From positions 1-34,204 of the forward strand of contig CAMWID010000039.1 in assembly GCA_947174235.1 (NCBI GenBank): a stretch of 34,204 nucleotides of DNA, given 5' to 3'. A program made the translations under genes and the position numbers. This DNA is from an uncultured Porphyromonadaceae bacterium. GTDB lineage: Bacteria > Bacteroidota > Bacteroidia > Bacteroidales > Muribaculaceae. Below the pieces are notes generated by a model. That model worked only from the letters and a program-made list of their open reading frames with translations, was not told the DNA's origin and did not search any database. Below, piece by piece: positions 25,589 to 33,027 of this stretch (position 1 is its first letter; the number at the start of each line of letters is the position of its first letter).

Positions 25589-26542
25589 TTAATTGGATTG
25601 TTTTGCCTGCCCTGCGTATGATTCTCCTGTGGTGTAGTCAAGGAAAATATCGTTCAGCGAGGGGAGTCTTTCTTCAAATAGAAGGATCTCGCCCTGAATG
25701 GAGATCGCCTGAAGGAGGTCGGTGTTTCTTACATCAGTTTTTTTACGCAAACAATAGGAATGCCCTTTTCTCCCTTTTACAGACGGTATCTCTTCAGCCG
25801 ATTCAAGCAGTCCGCAGTCAAGAAGTAGTGGTAGGGAGAGGGGAGAACGGGTTGTAAGAAGAAGTTCTGAAGTCTTGTGAAGCTCCTTAATGTCCGTTAT
25901 CTCACCCTTTACGAGCAATTTGCCATGGTTTATCAATGCGATCGTTGAGCACATTTCCTCGATGGCAGGCATGTTGTGTGATGAAAGCATTATGGTGGCG
26001 CCCTTTTCATTGAGGCGAGCTATGAGGTCGCGCAGCAATGCTCCGTTTATGGGGTCGAACCCGCTGAAAGGCTCGTCAAGGATTACGAGGTCAGGTTCGT
26101 GTACAAGAGTGGCGATGATCTGCACTTTCTGCTGGTTGCCTTTCGATAGCTCTTTCACCTTGCGTTTCCCTTGACCGGAAAGATTGAATATTTCCATATA
26201 TTCTCCCATTACGACACGCAGGCGTGCTTTGTCGCCCCCTTTGAGCTGTCCGAAGTAGAGAATCTGGTCTTCCACTCTCATCTTGTCATACAGTCCTCGT
26301 TCTTCAGGCATATATCCGATCAGCCGGCTTGCCTCAAGGGAGGCGGGTATGCCGTTTATTGTCACGCTTCCTGAATCGCTTACGAGCAGACTGTTGATAA
26401 TTCTAAGGAGTGTGGTCTTGCCCGCCCCGTTCGGTCCGAGAAGACCACAGATCTCACCTCTCCCGACAGAAAAACTTACATTGTCAAGAGCTTTGGTCGA
26501 AGCATAATGCTTGACGAGGTTATCTATCTGAAGAATGTCCAT
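25589..26542 (-). CDS. ABC transporter ATP-binding protein (NatA/DrrA type)
   Basis: Cytoplasmic ATPase that powers the ABC-2 permease encoded downstream. In 317 residues it shows Walker A GPNGAGKT (36-43), a Q-loop region with YMPEERGLYDKM, signature LSKGNQQK (132-139), Walker B LVILDEP (152-158) and H-loop H189 in SSHN. The LSKGN form of the signature and the PEERGLY segment are typical of the NatA/DrrA group of exporters. A C-terminal extension of about 90 residues follows the core, as in that group. It lies 72 bases downstream of dnaG and 113 bases upstream of the permease. A short palindrome (CCAATTA-CT-TAATTGG) overlaps its stop codon. Confidence 0.93.
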   Translation of the reverse strand: MDILQIDNLVKHYASTKALDNVSFSVGRGEICGLLGPNGAGKTTLLRIINSLLVSDSGSVTINGIPASLEASRLIGYMPEERGLYDKMRVEDQILYFGQLKGGDKARLRVVMGEYMEIFNLSGQGKRKVKELSKGNQQKVQIIATLVHEPDLVILDEPFSGFDPINGALLRDLIARLNEKGATIMLSSHNMPAIEEMCSTIALINHGKLLVKGEITDIKELHKTSELLLTTRSPLSLPLLLDCGLLESAEEIPSVKGRKGHSYCLRKKTDVRNTDLLQAISIQGEILLFEERLPSLNDIFLDYTTGESYAGQAKQSN

Positions 26543-26614
26543 ATTGTTGTTCTGATCTTATTTGTTGTTATAATTAAAGTTGCTTGCACAATATTTATTG
26601 ACACCGTTATTCTT

Positions 26615-28897
26615 TCATATCCTGTAGGATTGCTGGCGCCTTGCTGTAGAACCCGGACACAATATCCGGTCTCCGATGTTTTTTGCCAGTTCGCTGCGCT
26701 CGCTCATCAGCTCAGCGATTTTCATCTGTATCTGTTGTTCCTCTTCAAGGATACCCTTGCCGGAGATCTCCCTGAATTTTGACATCAGGTCTTTGAGCTG
26801 TATGTCAAGGATCCCGTTTTTCCATACGTATATGGCGGTCGGCAGGAGGGAAATGAGCTTGTCTTCCTCTTTTTCGACGGGTCTCTCACGGGAATAGATA
26901 TGGCTCAGTTGATGAGGTTCGGTTATTGCTTCCGTGGTGAGATGTCTGACAACACCGTTTTCATGACTTGCGAGTTCTTTTGACGGATAAGCGCGGGAGA
27001 ATTCAAGGACCTGTTCGTCTTCCCAATTGTCAAGGTTTTCTTCGAGTTTCTGTTCCTCGCGTTGGATTTCGCTTACCGATAATTGTTTTTCCCCGATAAT
27101 CCTGTATCCGTCCTGCCGTCTGTCATTTTTCTCAGACTGCAGTTTTTCCCTGAATATCCCGAGTTCTTCCTTGAAATGCGGGAGGAGATCAGTCAGCATT
27201 CTAAACGTGTCGGCATATTCCCCCACAGAAAATCCCGTAGAGTCAGCCGCGAGTTCGTCAGCCACATACTCCACCACTGTGAGAATCGCGCCGGTGTTGT
27301 CGTCCTGACAAAAATCAAGGAAACCGTAGCGTATGCAATACTGTAGCACCTTCCATTCCATCGGACGCAGGGGGCTTTGTTCACGAAATTGTATCCGCGT
27401 GGCTGGTCTATGTGCCTGGGGGGTATTTGCCGGAGAAACAGGCTGAGTTGAGGGTGTGCCCTGATTGGGAGCTGGGGAGGCTTGCGCCGGATACGCGCTT
27501 CCGGGGGCAACGGATGCAGTATAGGAAGGAGAGCCGCCGTTGTCCGGAATATCACGGTTTATTTCCCGGATTGTGCGTTGTTTTTTCAGTTGTTCGACAA
27601 TTGCTGCACGGGCAGTGGCGGTGGCGCTTCCTACCGATTCTTCGCTCACTCCGAGAAGTCGGCTGCACTCCTGAATGTAAACATCCCTTTTCACCTTGTC
27701 AGGTATGCAGGCAAGAGAACTGACCACACTCCTTATCGCTTCGACTCTCTTCTGCGGATTGTCATTGACATCATCCATGAGCACCTTTGTCTTGAATCTG
27801 ATGATGTCGGTCTCGTGTTCGCTGACATACTCCCGGAATTCCTCGGGAGTGTGTTTCCTTGCGAAAGAATCCGGGTCATCACCGTCAGGAAGAAGGAGCA
27901 CATTTACGTCAAGCTGATGAGACAACAGCATGTCAATACCCCTTAAAGATGCTTTTATTCCGGCGGCGTCACCGTCATATATCAAGGTGACATTTTTTGT
28001 GAAACGGTGTATCAGGGCGATCTGACCGTCGGTGAGAGCTGTCCCGGAAGATGCCACCACATTCTTCATGCCTGATTGCCACATCCCGATAACGTCAAGA
28101 TACCCCTCCACCAGATAGCATTTGTCTTCCTTTACTATGGCGCTTCTTGCCTGATACATCCCATAAAGCTCGTTGCTTTTTTTATACAGGTCAGACTCCG
28201 GGGAGTTGATATATTTTGCCGGTCCCCCCTTGAGGTCTCTTCCGCCGAACGCCACTACTTTTCCGGAAGAGTTTAATATGGGAAATATTACCCTTCCCCG
28301 GAAGCGGTCATAGTCCCGACCCTGCTGGCTTGTGCCGACCAGTCCGAGAGCCTTGAGCACTTCCGTGTTGAATCCCTTTTTAGTGGCGGCTTCGAGAAAT
28401 GCGGATCCCCTGTCAAGGGCATATCCAAGATGAAACTGTCTGACAGCTTCCTGAGTCACGCCTCTTCCGTAAAGATACTGCAGTCCGATATCCCTGCCGT
28501 CTTGAGTTTCGGTCAGGTTTTTTTCAAAATGATTCATCGCCCATTCATTGGCGATAAACATTCCTTCCCGTCGGCTCTGCGCTTCGCGCTCCTCATCCGA
28601 CAGTTCCCGTTCCTCTACCTTTATGCCATATTTTTTAGCGAGATGGAGAAGTGCGTCGTGATATGAGATCCCTTCTTTCTCCATTACGAAGTTCACGGGC
28701 GACCCTCCCTTATGGCATGAGAAACAATAGCAGAAGTTTCGGCTTTTGTTGACAGAAAAGGATGGTGTCCGTTCGTTGTGGAACGGACACAAACCTATAT
28801 AATTCGCACCGCGTCTTGTGAGATGGACGTAGTCGCTGACAACCTCGACAATATCGGCGGTATCTTTTATTTTCTGAACGGTAGCTTTGTCTATCAA
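26615..28897 (-). CDS. dnaG: DNA primase DnaG
   Basis: Makes the RNA primers for replication in association with the helicase DnaB. In 760 residues: an N-terminal zinc domain with C37, H40, C58 and C61 (CPFH...CFSC); the catalytic core with the TOPRIM motifs LVEGYLDV (E264) and YDGDAAG (D308, D310); a Ser/Pro/Ala-rich linker at about 455-505; and a helical C-terminal helicase-binding domain. It is longer than E. coli DnaG (581) because of the linker and C-terminal part, as is common in Bacteroidales. The start must be TTG at 28897: the conserved MIDKATV begins there, and an in-frame TAA lies just four codons upstream. It follows dapA by 66 bases with no promoter visible, so it is probably co-transcribed with dapA. 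Confidence 0.96.
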   Translation of the reverse strand: MIDKATVQKIKDTADIVEVVSDYVHLTRRGANYIGLCPFHNERTPSFSVNKSRNFCYCFSCHKGGSPVNFVMEKEGISYHDALLHLAKKYGIKVEERELSDEEREAQSRREGMFIANEWAMNHFEKNLTETQDGRDIGLQYLYGRGVTQEAVRQFHLGYALDRGSAFLEAATKKGFNTEVLKALGLVGTSQQGRDYDRFRGRVIFPILNSSGKVVAFGGRDLKGGPAKYINSPESDLYKKSNELYGMYQARSAIVKEDKCYLVEGYLDVIGMWQSGMKNVVASSGTALTDGQIALIHRFTKNVTLIYDGDAAGIKASLRGIDMLLSHQLDVNVLLLPDGDDPDSFARKHTPEEFREYVSEHETDIIRFKTKVLMDDVNDNPQKRVEAIRSVVSSLACIPDKVKRDVYIQECSRLLGVSEESVGSATATARAAIVEQLKKQRTIREINRDIPDNGGSPSYTASVAPGSAYPAQASPAPNQGTPSTQPVSPANTPQAHRPATRIQFREQSPLRPMEWKVLQYCIRYGFLDFCQDDNTGAILTVVEYVADELAADSTGFSVGEYADTFRMLTDLLPHFKEELGIFREKLQSEKNDRRQDGYRIIGEKQLSVSEIQREEQKLEENLDNWEDEQVLEFSRAYPSKELASHENGVVRHLTTEAITEPHQLSHIYSRERPVEKEEDKLISLLPTAIYVWKNGILDIQLKDLMSKFREISGKGILEEEQQIQMKIAELMSERSELAKNIGDRILCPGSTARRQQSYRI

Positions 28898-28963
28898 CTT
28901 CTTATCTTAACGAATTAATTGGGGAGAGGAAGTTTAATAACATCCTTTGACAATTTCGACAAT

Positions 28964-29905
28964 TCAATTGAACAGGGTCGAGTTGCTACGCACCCGGTTT
29001 TCGAGTTCGTCAGGCGAGGGAGTATAAAGCGATTCAAGGAGCTTGTGTATCTTTTCATTTGTGCTCATCCTGGTGGGGACAAGAGGAAGCCTGAGCTCAT
29101 TTTCAATAAGCCCCAGGGCACTGAGCGTGCATTTCACTCCGGCAGGATTTCCGTCTACAAAAAGAAGATTGAAAAGCTCGTTGAATCTCCAGTGTATGGG
29201 GAGCGCCTCCTGAAATTTTCCCTGAAGACACAATCTTACCATTCTGCCGAACTCCATAGGGAAAGCGTTCCCGATTACGGAAATGACTCCCACCGCGCCG
29301 AGTGTCATGAGAGGATAAGTGATGCTGTCGTCACCTGATATCACTTCAAACCTTTCCGGTTTGTTCTTGATGATTTCTTCGATCTGTGCAAAATTTCCGG
29401 ATGCCTCTTTTACGCCTATGATGTTTTCGCAGTCACGTGCAAGGGCAAGTGTGGTGGCGGCAGTCATATTGACTCCGGTTCTGCCGGGGACATTATACAG
29501 CACTACAGGCAATGGCGATGCTTCCGAGATTGCCTTGTAATGTTGGTATAAGCCTTCCTGTGAAGGTTTGTTGTAATAAGGCACGACGGATAAAATCGCC
29601 GAGAATCCGGAGAAATCGCCTGTCTTAAGTTCATTGACAACCGCCTGAGTGTTGTTGCCTCCCACTCCGAGGATCAGAGGGATGCGTCCGGCGTTTTTTC
29701 TGATGATGGATTCACGTATCTTTGCCTTTTCATCCGGGAAAAGGGCAGGGGTTTCTCCTGTTGTCCCAAGCACCACGATATAGTCTGCACTGCCGGAGAC
29801 GACATATTCCACCATTCTCTCGAGAGCTTCAAAATCTACGCTTTTATCATTCTTGAACGGTGTGACCAATGCGACACCGAGACCTTTTAATTGTAAATCA
29901 GCCAT
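28964..29905 (-). CDS. dapA: 4-hydroxy-tetrahydrodipicolinate synthase DapA
   Basis: Condenses pyruvate with aspartate semialdehyde, the first committed step towards diaminopimelate (for peptidoglycan) and lysine. The Schiff-base lysine is K166 in GVKEASGN, with Y137 in LYNVPGRTG and the T48-T49 pair in GTTGE, all at family positions. I take the ATG at 29905 (313 residues, MADLQLKGLGVALVTPF), not the TTG at 29917 that also opens the frame; typical DapA proteins start close to the GVALVTPF segment. A -7 box (TAACTTTG on the minus strand, 29927-29934) lies just upstream. It heads a run of minus-strand genes continuing to dnaG and the ABC genes. Confidence 0.96.
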   Translation of the reverse strand: MADLQLKGLGVALVTPFKNDKSVDFEALERMVEYVVSGSADYIVVLGTTGETPALFPDEKAKIRESIIRKNAGRIPLILGVGGNNTQAVVNELKTGDFSGFSAILSVVPYYNKPSQEGLYQHYKAISEASPLPVVLYNVPGRTGVNMTAATTLALARDCENIIGVKEASGNFAQIEEIIKNKPERFEVISGDDSITYPLMTLGAVGVISVIGNAFPMEFGRMVRLCLQGKFQEALPIHWRFNELFNLLFVDGNPAGVKCTLSALGLIENELRLPLVPTRMSTNEKIHKLLESLYTPSPDELENRVRSNSTLFN

Positions 29906-29926
29906 AAGTCGGTTCAATTATTGACG

Positions 29927-29934
29927 CAAAGTTA
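29927..29934 (-). promoter_or_regulatory. Candidate -7 element of dapA
   Basis: TAACTTTG on the minus strand is an exact TAnnTTTG match 22 bases before the dapA ATG. No TTTG is found 19-21 bases further upstream. The element partly faces the divergent -7 box at 29948-29955. Confidence 0.45.
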
Positions 29935-29947
29935 ATAATTTTTTTTG

Positions 29948-29955
29948 TAATTTTG
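29948..29955 (+). promoter_or_regulatory. Candidate -7 element of the DUF389 gene
   Basis: TAATTTTG on the plus strand, an exact TAnnTTTG match, would give a leader of about 160 bases before the ATG at 30121. A TTG at 29921-29923 is 24 bases upstream, longer than the usual spacing. Nothing else is recognisable in the leader. Confidence 0.4.
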
Positions 29956-30120
29956 TTGTGCGGATATCTGGGCATGGCGTTTTTCATGACAGATTCTCTA
30001 CTTTTATACAAAATTTGGTGTCAAAAGTTGAGGGTGGTGTGGAGAAATGCCTGCATGTTGGTCGTTATGCGGCACTGATACCCGGCGATTTGAATAACAT
30101 CAAGACAGAATAATAACGAT

Positions 30121-31539
30121 ATGACTCAAAATGCCACATTTAAGGAAAATGTGAGAAAATTCTTTAAAGAATTGCTTTCATACTTCAACGTTGCGGAAGA
30201 CCTTGAGCCGCAGCTTGACGCCGAAATGAGCATCCGCTCGGGAGTAAGTTTCAAGGGAAGTCAGCTCCTTGTGCTGATATTTGCGATTTTTATCGCCTCG
30301 CTGGGGCTGAACACGGACAGCATACCTGTGATAATAGGCGCCATGTTGATCTCTCCGCTCATGGGCCCGATAATAGGTATGGGGCTTGCCATAGGAATCG
30401 AGGATTATGCCTTGTTGAACCGAAGCCTGAAAAACATAGTCATGGCGATAATCGGATCTCTCGCCGCCTCCGCCATTTATTTCCTTATATCCCCTCAATA
30501 TGAGGGAGCGAGCCAGCTTCTCGCCCGTACATCCCCTTCGATTTATGACGTGTTTGTGGCATTATTCGGTGGAGCGGCGGGCATAGTGAGCATCGCCTGC
30601 AAGAACAAGGGGCAGGTGATGCCCGGAGTGGCGATAGCCACCTCTCTTATGCCTCCGCTGTGTACCGCGGGATATGGACTTGCGACATTGCAGCCACATT
30701 TTTTCTTCGGGGCGCTCTATCTGTTCTTCACCAATATGATTTTTATCCTTTTCGCGTCGCTGATCGGGGTGAAGCTCATGAAGTACAAAAGGGTGGTCTA
30801 TCAGGATTCCAAACGAAGCAGGAGGGTGCAGGCGATAGTCTATTCAATAGTGTTCGCCACTATCGGGTTCAGCTGCTATCTTACGTATGGGATGATCCGG
30901 AAGAACGTTTTCATGCGGGAGGCTACCATGTTCGTTGAAAACGAGATGGTTTTCCCAAACACTCAGGTGCTTAACCAGAAGATATACATGACGGGAAACC
31001 AGCGTCATATAGATGTCACGCTCATAGGTCAGGCATTGCCGAAAGACTCTCTTCAGCTCGCTATGATGATGAAACTCGACAGTGTGGGGCTCGGAGGCAC
31101 GATGCTGAATATAAAACAAGGGTTTTCCCTCTCGGAACCGGAGGGGGTTGACAATGAAAAGAATTTCCAGCAGTTTTATACGATAATGCAGCAGGAGATA
31201 GACATGCGCCAGAACACGATAGATTCTCTGAAGGAGGTTGTGAAAGTCTACAGCACATTCGGGCAGGAGAGCCATAATATAGCCCCGGAAGTCAAAGTCT
31301 TGTTCCCGGCTGTGAAAGACATAGCTTTGAGCCGCATGATAGCGGCATCCACCGTGTCGGGAGTCGTGGATACTGTCAATATGGTTTTTGTCAACGCTCC
31401 AAAGGGGCTTTCCGCAAGTGAAAAGGCGAAACTGACGGAATACGTGGGTATACGGCTCAAGGAAGAGCATGTGCACCTCACTCTCAACCCTTCGAATTTC
31501 CCGTGGCCGTCGTCAGATGCTAAAGCCACAGGGAAATAG
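30121..31539 (+). CDS. DUF389 family membrane protein
   Basis: A 472-residue integral membrane protein of the DUF389 family (TIGR00341 type); its biochemical function is not established. The diagnostic core is LIFAIFIASLGLNTDSIPVIIGAMLISPLMGPI followed by a second conserved block with GVAIATSLMPPLCTAGYGLA. About six membrane helices fall within residues 47-260. The last ~210 residues are soluble and probably extracytoplasmic, with a helical middle (MQQEIDMRQNTIDSLKEVVKV) and a beta-rich end. The gene stands apart from its neighbours: dapA is divergent and ddl follows after 146 bases with its own promoter. Confidence 0.88.
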   Translation: MTQNATFKENVRKFFKELLSYFNVAEDLEPQLDAEMSIRSGVSFKGSQLLVLIFAIFIASLGLNTDSIPVIIGAMLISPLMGPIIGMGLAIGIEDYALLNRSLKNIVMAIIGSLAASAIYFLISPQYEGASQLLARTSPSIYDVFVALFGGAAGIVSIACKNKGQVMPGVAIATSLMPPLCTAGYGLATLQPHFFFGALYLFFTNMIFILFASLIGVKLMKYKRVVYQDSKRSRRVQAIVYSIVFATIGFSCYLTYGMIRKNVFMREATMFVENEMVFPNTQVLNQKIYMTGNQRHIDVTLIGQALPKDSLQLAMMMKLDSVGLGGTMLNIKQGFSLSEPEGVDNEKNFQQFYTIMQQEIDMRQNTIDSLKEVVKVYSTFGQESHNIAPEVKVLFPAVKDIALSRMIAASTVSGVVDTVNMVFVNAPKGLSASEKAKLTEYVGIRLKEEHVHLTLNPSNFPWPSSDAKATGK

Positions 31540-31552
31540 AGCGTCAAAAAGA

Positions 31553-31584
31553 TTTGTTTTTTTCGTGAGGTTGTGCTAATTTTG
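31553..31584 (+). promoter_or_regulatory. Full-consensus promoter of ddl
   Basis: TTTG (31553-31556), 20 bases, then TAATTTTG (31577-31584): an exact Bacteroidetes consensus. The predicted start near 31591 gives a leader of about 95 bases to the ATG at 31686, and means that the longer frame from 31599 would have almost no leader. Confidence 0.75.
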
Positions 31585-31685
31585 CATTCTGAATCAGGGT
31601 GTCCGGTGTCTGCGGTATCCTTAGCGGCGAAAGCTTTGGATTTCCTTGGCGGCAGACATCCTATAAAACAGGTTTTCCAAAATTT

Positions 31686-32894
31686 ATGAAGACTAATGTA
31701 GCTGTGTTCTTCGGCGGCAGGTCGGTGGAACACGAAATCTCGGTTATCTCAGCCCTGCAGGCTATAAATGCATTTGATCAGACAAAATATAATATCATTC
31801 CGATATATATATCGAAGCAGGGGCGCTGGTATACCGGGCCGATGACCCTTGATATCCGCAACTATAAGGACATGAAGCATCTGACAGAAAACTCGGAAGA
31901 GGTCTATATGCGTCCTGAATACGGTGATTTCAATCTTTACCGCGCCAATCCGGGGGGCGGTCTGTTCTCTAAGAAGAATCCGGTGGTCGACGAGATCCAT
32001 GTGGCGATTCCCGTGCTGCACGGTTCGCATGGAGAGGACGGAATGTTTGAGGGGCTCCTCGAGACCATAGGGATACCTTTCGCCGGATGCGACACGCTTT
32101 CGAGCGCAAACGGCATGGATAAGATCACGATGAAAATGATTCTCAGATCGGAAGGTATTCCGGTGGTGGACTATGTATGGTTCACCGACAAGGAGTGGGC
32201 TTCGCGTAGAGACTCGATAATAGATAAGGTGGAGTCTCAACTTGGATACCCTGTCATAGTCAAGCCTGCCAATCTCGGGTCGAGCGTAGGGATCGGCAAG
32301 GCGTCTGACCGTGCGTCGCTGATTGAAAAGATCGATACCGCCTGCAGATTCTCGCGACGTCTGATAGTGGAGCATATGATAGAGGATATGATGGAGATCA
32401 ACTGCTCCGTGCTCGGAGACTGCGACGACTATCAGAGCAGTGTGTGCGAGGAGCCGATCTCGAAAGGCGATTTCCTGTCGTATGAAGAGAAGTACGGAGG
32501 TGGCGCGAAAGCCGGGATGCAGGCGAGCGAGAAGAGGATTCCTGCGGATATCCCCGAGGAGATGAGCGAGGCTATCCGTAAGATGGCGGGCGAGACTTTC
32601 CGTGTGCTTTCCTGCCATGGAGTCAGCCGTGTGGATGTGATGGTAGACCGTGCTGATAATAAAATCTATGTAAATGAGATAAATACTATCCCGGGCAGTC
32701 TTTCGTTTTATCTGTGGGAAGAGAGTGGAATCTCATTCACGAAGCTTATGGACCGTCTTGTGGAACTCGCGTTGCGCAGGAAGCGAGACACAGACCGCAA
32801 GACGTTTACATACGATGCCAATATCTTCGCCATGGGAGGTGGAGTGAAAGGTGGTGTCAAGGGAGCCAAATCCGGAAAAATGGGAAACCGTTGA
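31686..32894 (+). CDS. ddl: D-alanine--D-alanine ligase
   Basis: Joins two D-alanines with ATP to make the terminal dipeptide of the peptidoglycan precursor. The start at 31686 (402 residues, MKTNVAVFFGGRSVEHEIS) puts the conserved Glu at position 15 as in E. coli DdlB; the frame upstream to 31599 has no conserved sequence. Other landmarks are LHGSHGEDG, the ATP-grasp VIVKPANLGSSVGIG with S199/S200, the omega-loop SYEEKYGG with Y266 (the Tyr associated with D-Ala rather than D-lactate specificity), and the metal-binding VNEINTIPG. The segment after it reads SLSFYLWE instead of the more usual SLVP-like form. A 35-residue basic, glycine-rich C-terminal tail (FAMGGGVKGGVKGAKSG) extends past the family core. 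It has its own promoter. Confidence 0.94.
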   Translation: MKTNVAVFFGGRSVEHEISVISALQAINAFDQTKYNIIPIYISKQGRWYTGPMTLDIRNYKDMKHLTENSEEVYMRPEYGDFNLYRANPGGGLFSKKNPVVDEIHVAIPVLHGSHGEDGMFEGLLETIGIPFAGCDTLSSANGMDKITMKMILRSEGIPVVDYVWFTDKEWASRRDSIIDKVESQLGYPVIVKPANLGSSVGIGKASDRASLIEKIDTACRFSRRLIVEHMIEDMMEINCSVLGDCDDYQSSVCEEPISKGDFLSYEEKYGGGAKAGMQASEKRIPADIPEEMSEAIRKMAGETFRVLSCHGVSRVDVMVDRADNKIYVNEINTIPGSLSFYLWEESGISFTKLMDRLVELALRRKRDTDRKTFTYDANIFAMGGGVKGGVKGAKSGKMGNR

Positions 32895-33027
32895 AAATAA
32901 TACAGAAAAATCTTTCCAATGAAGAAGCCTGACTCTTGACAAAATGGTTTCACGATGTCTGAAGACACAGGATGAATGCCGTTTGTGAAGAGTGAGGACG
33001 CTTTCAATAATACATACATTCACGAGA

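Noticed and set aside
30844..31476. 210-codon frame antisense to the DUF389 gene
   Set aside because: Shadow of the soluble C-terminal half of the DUF389 protein; no recognisable features.
31749..32618. 289-codon frame antisense to ddl
   Set aside because: It overlaps the conserved ligase core; His/Arg-rich shadow with no motif.
32895..33027. Possible ileS promoter or regulatory leader
   Set aside because: A TTTG occurs at 32982-32985, but the sequence 20 bases on (TAATACAT) is a poor -7 match, and no conserved leader structure was seen.
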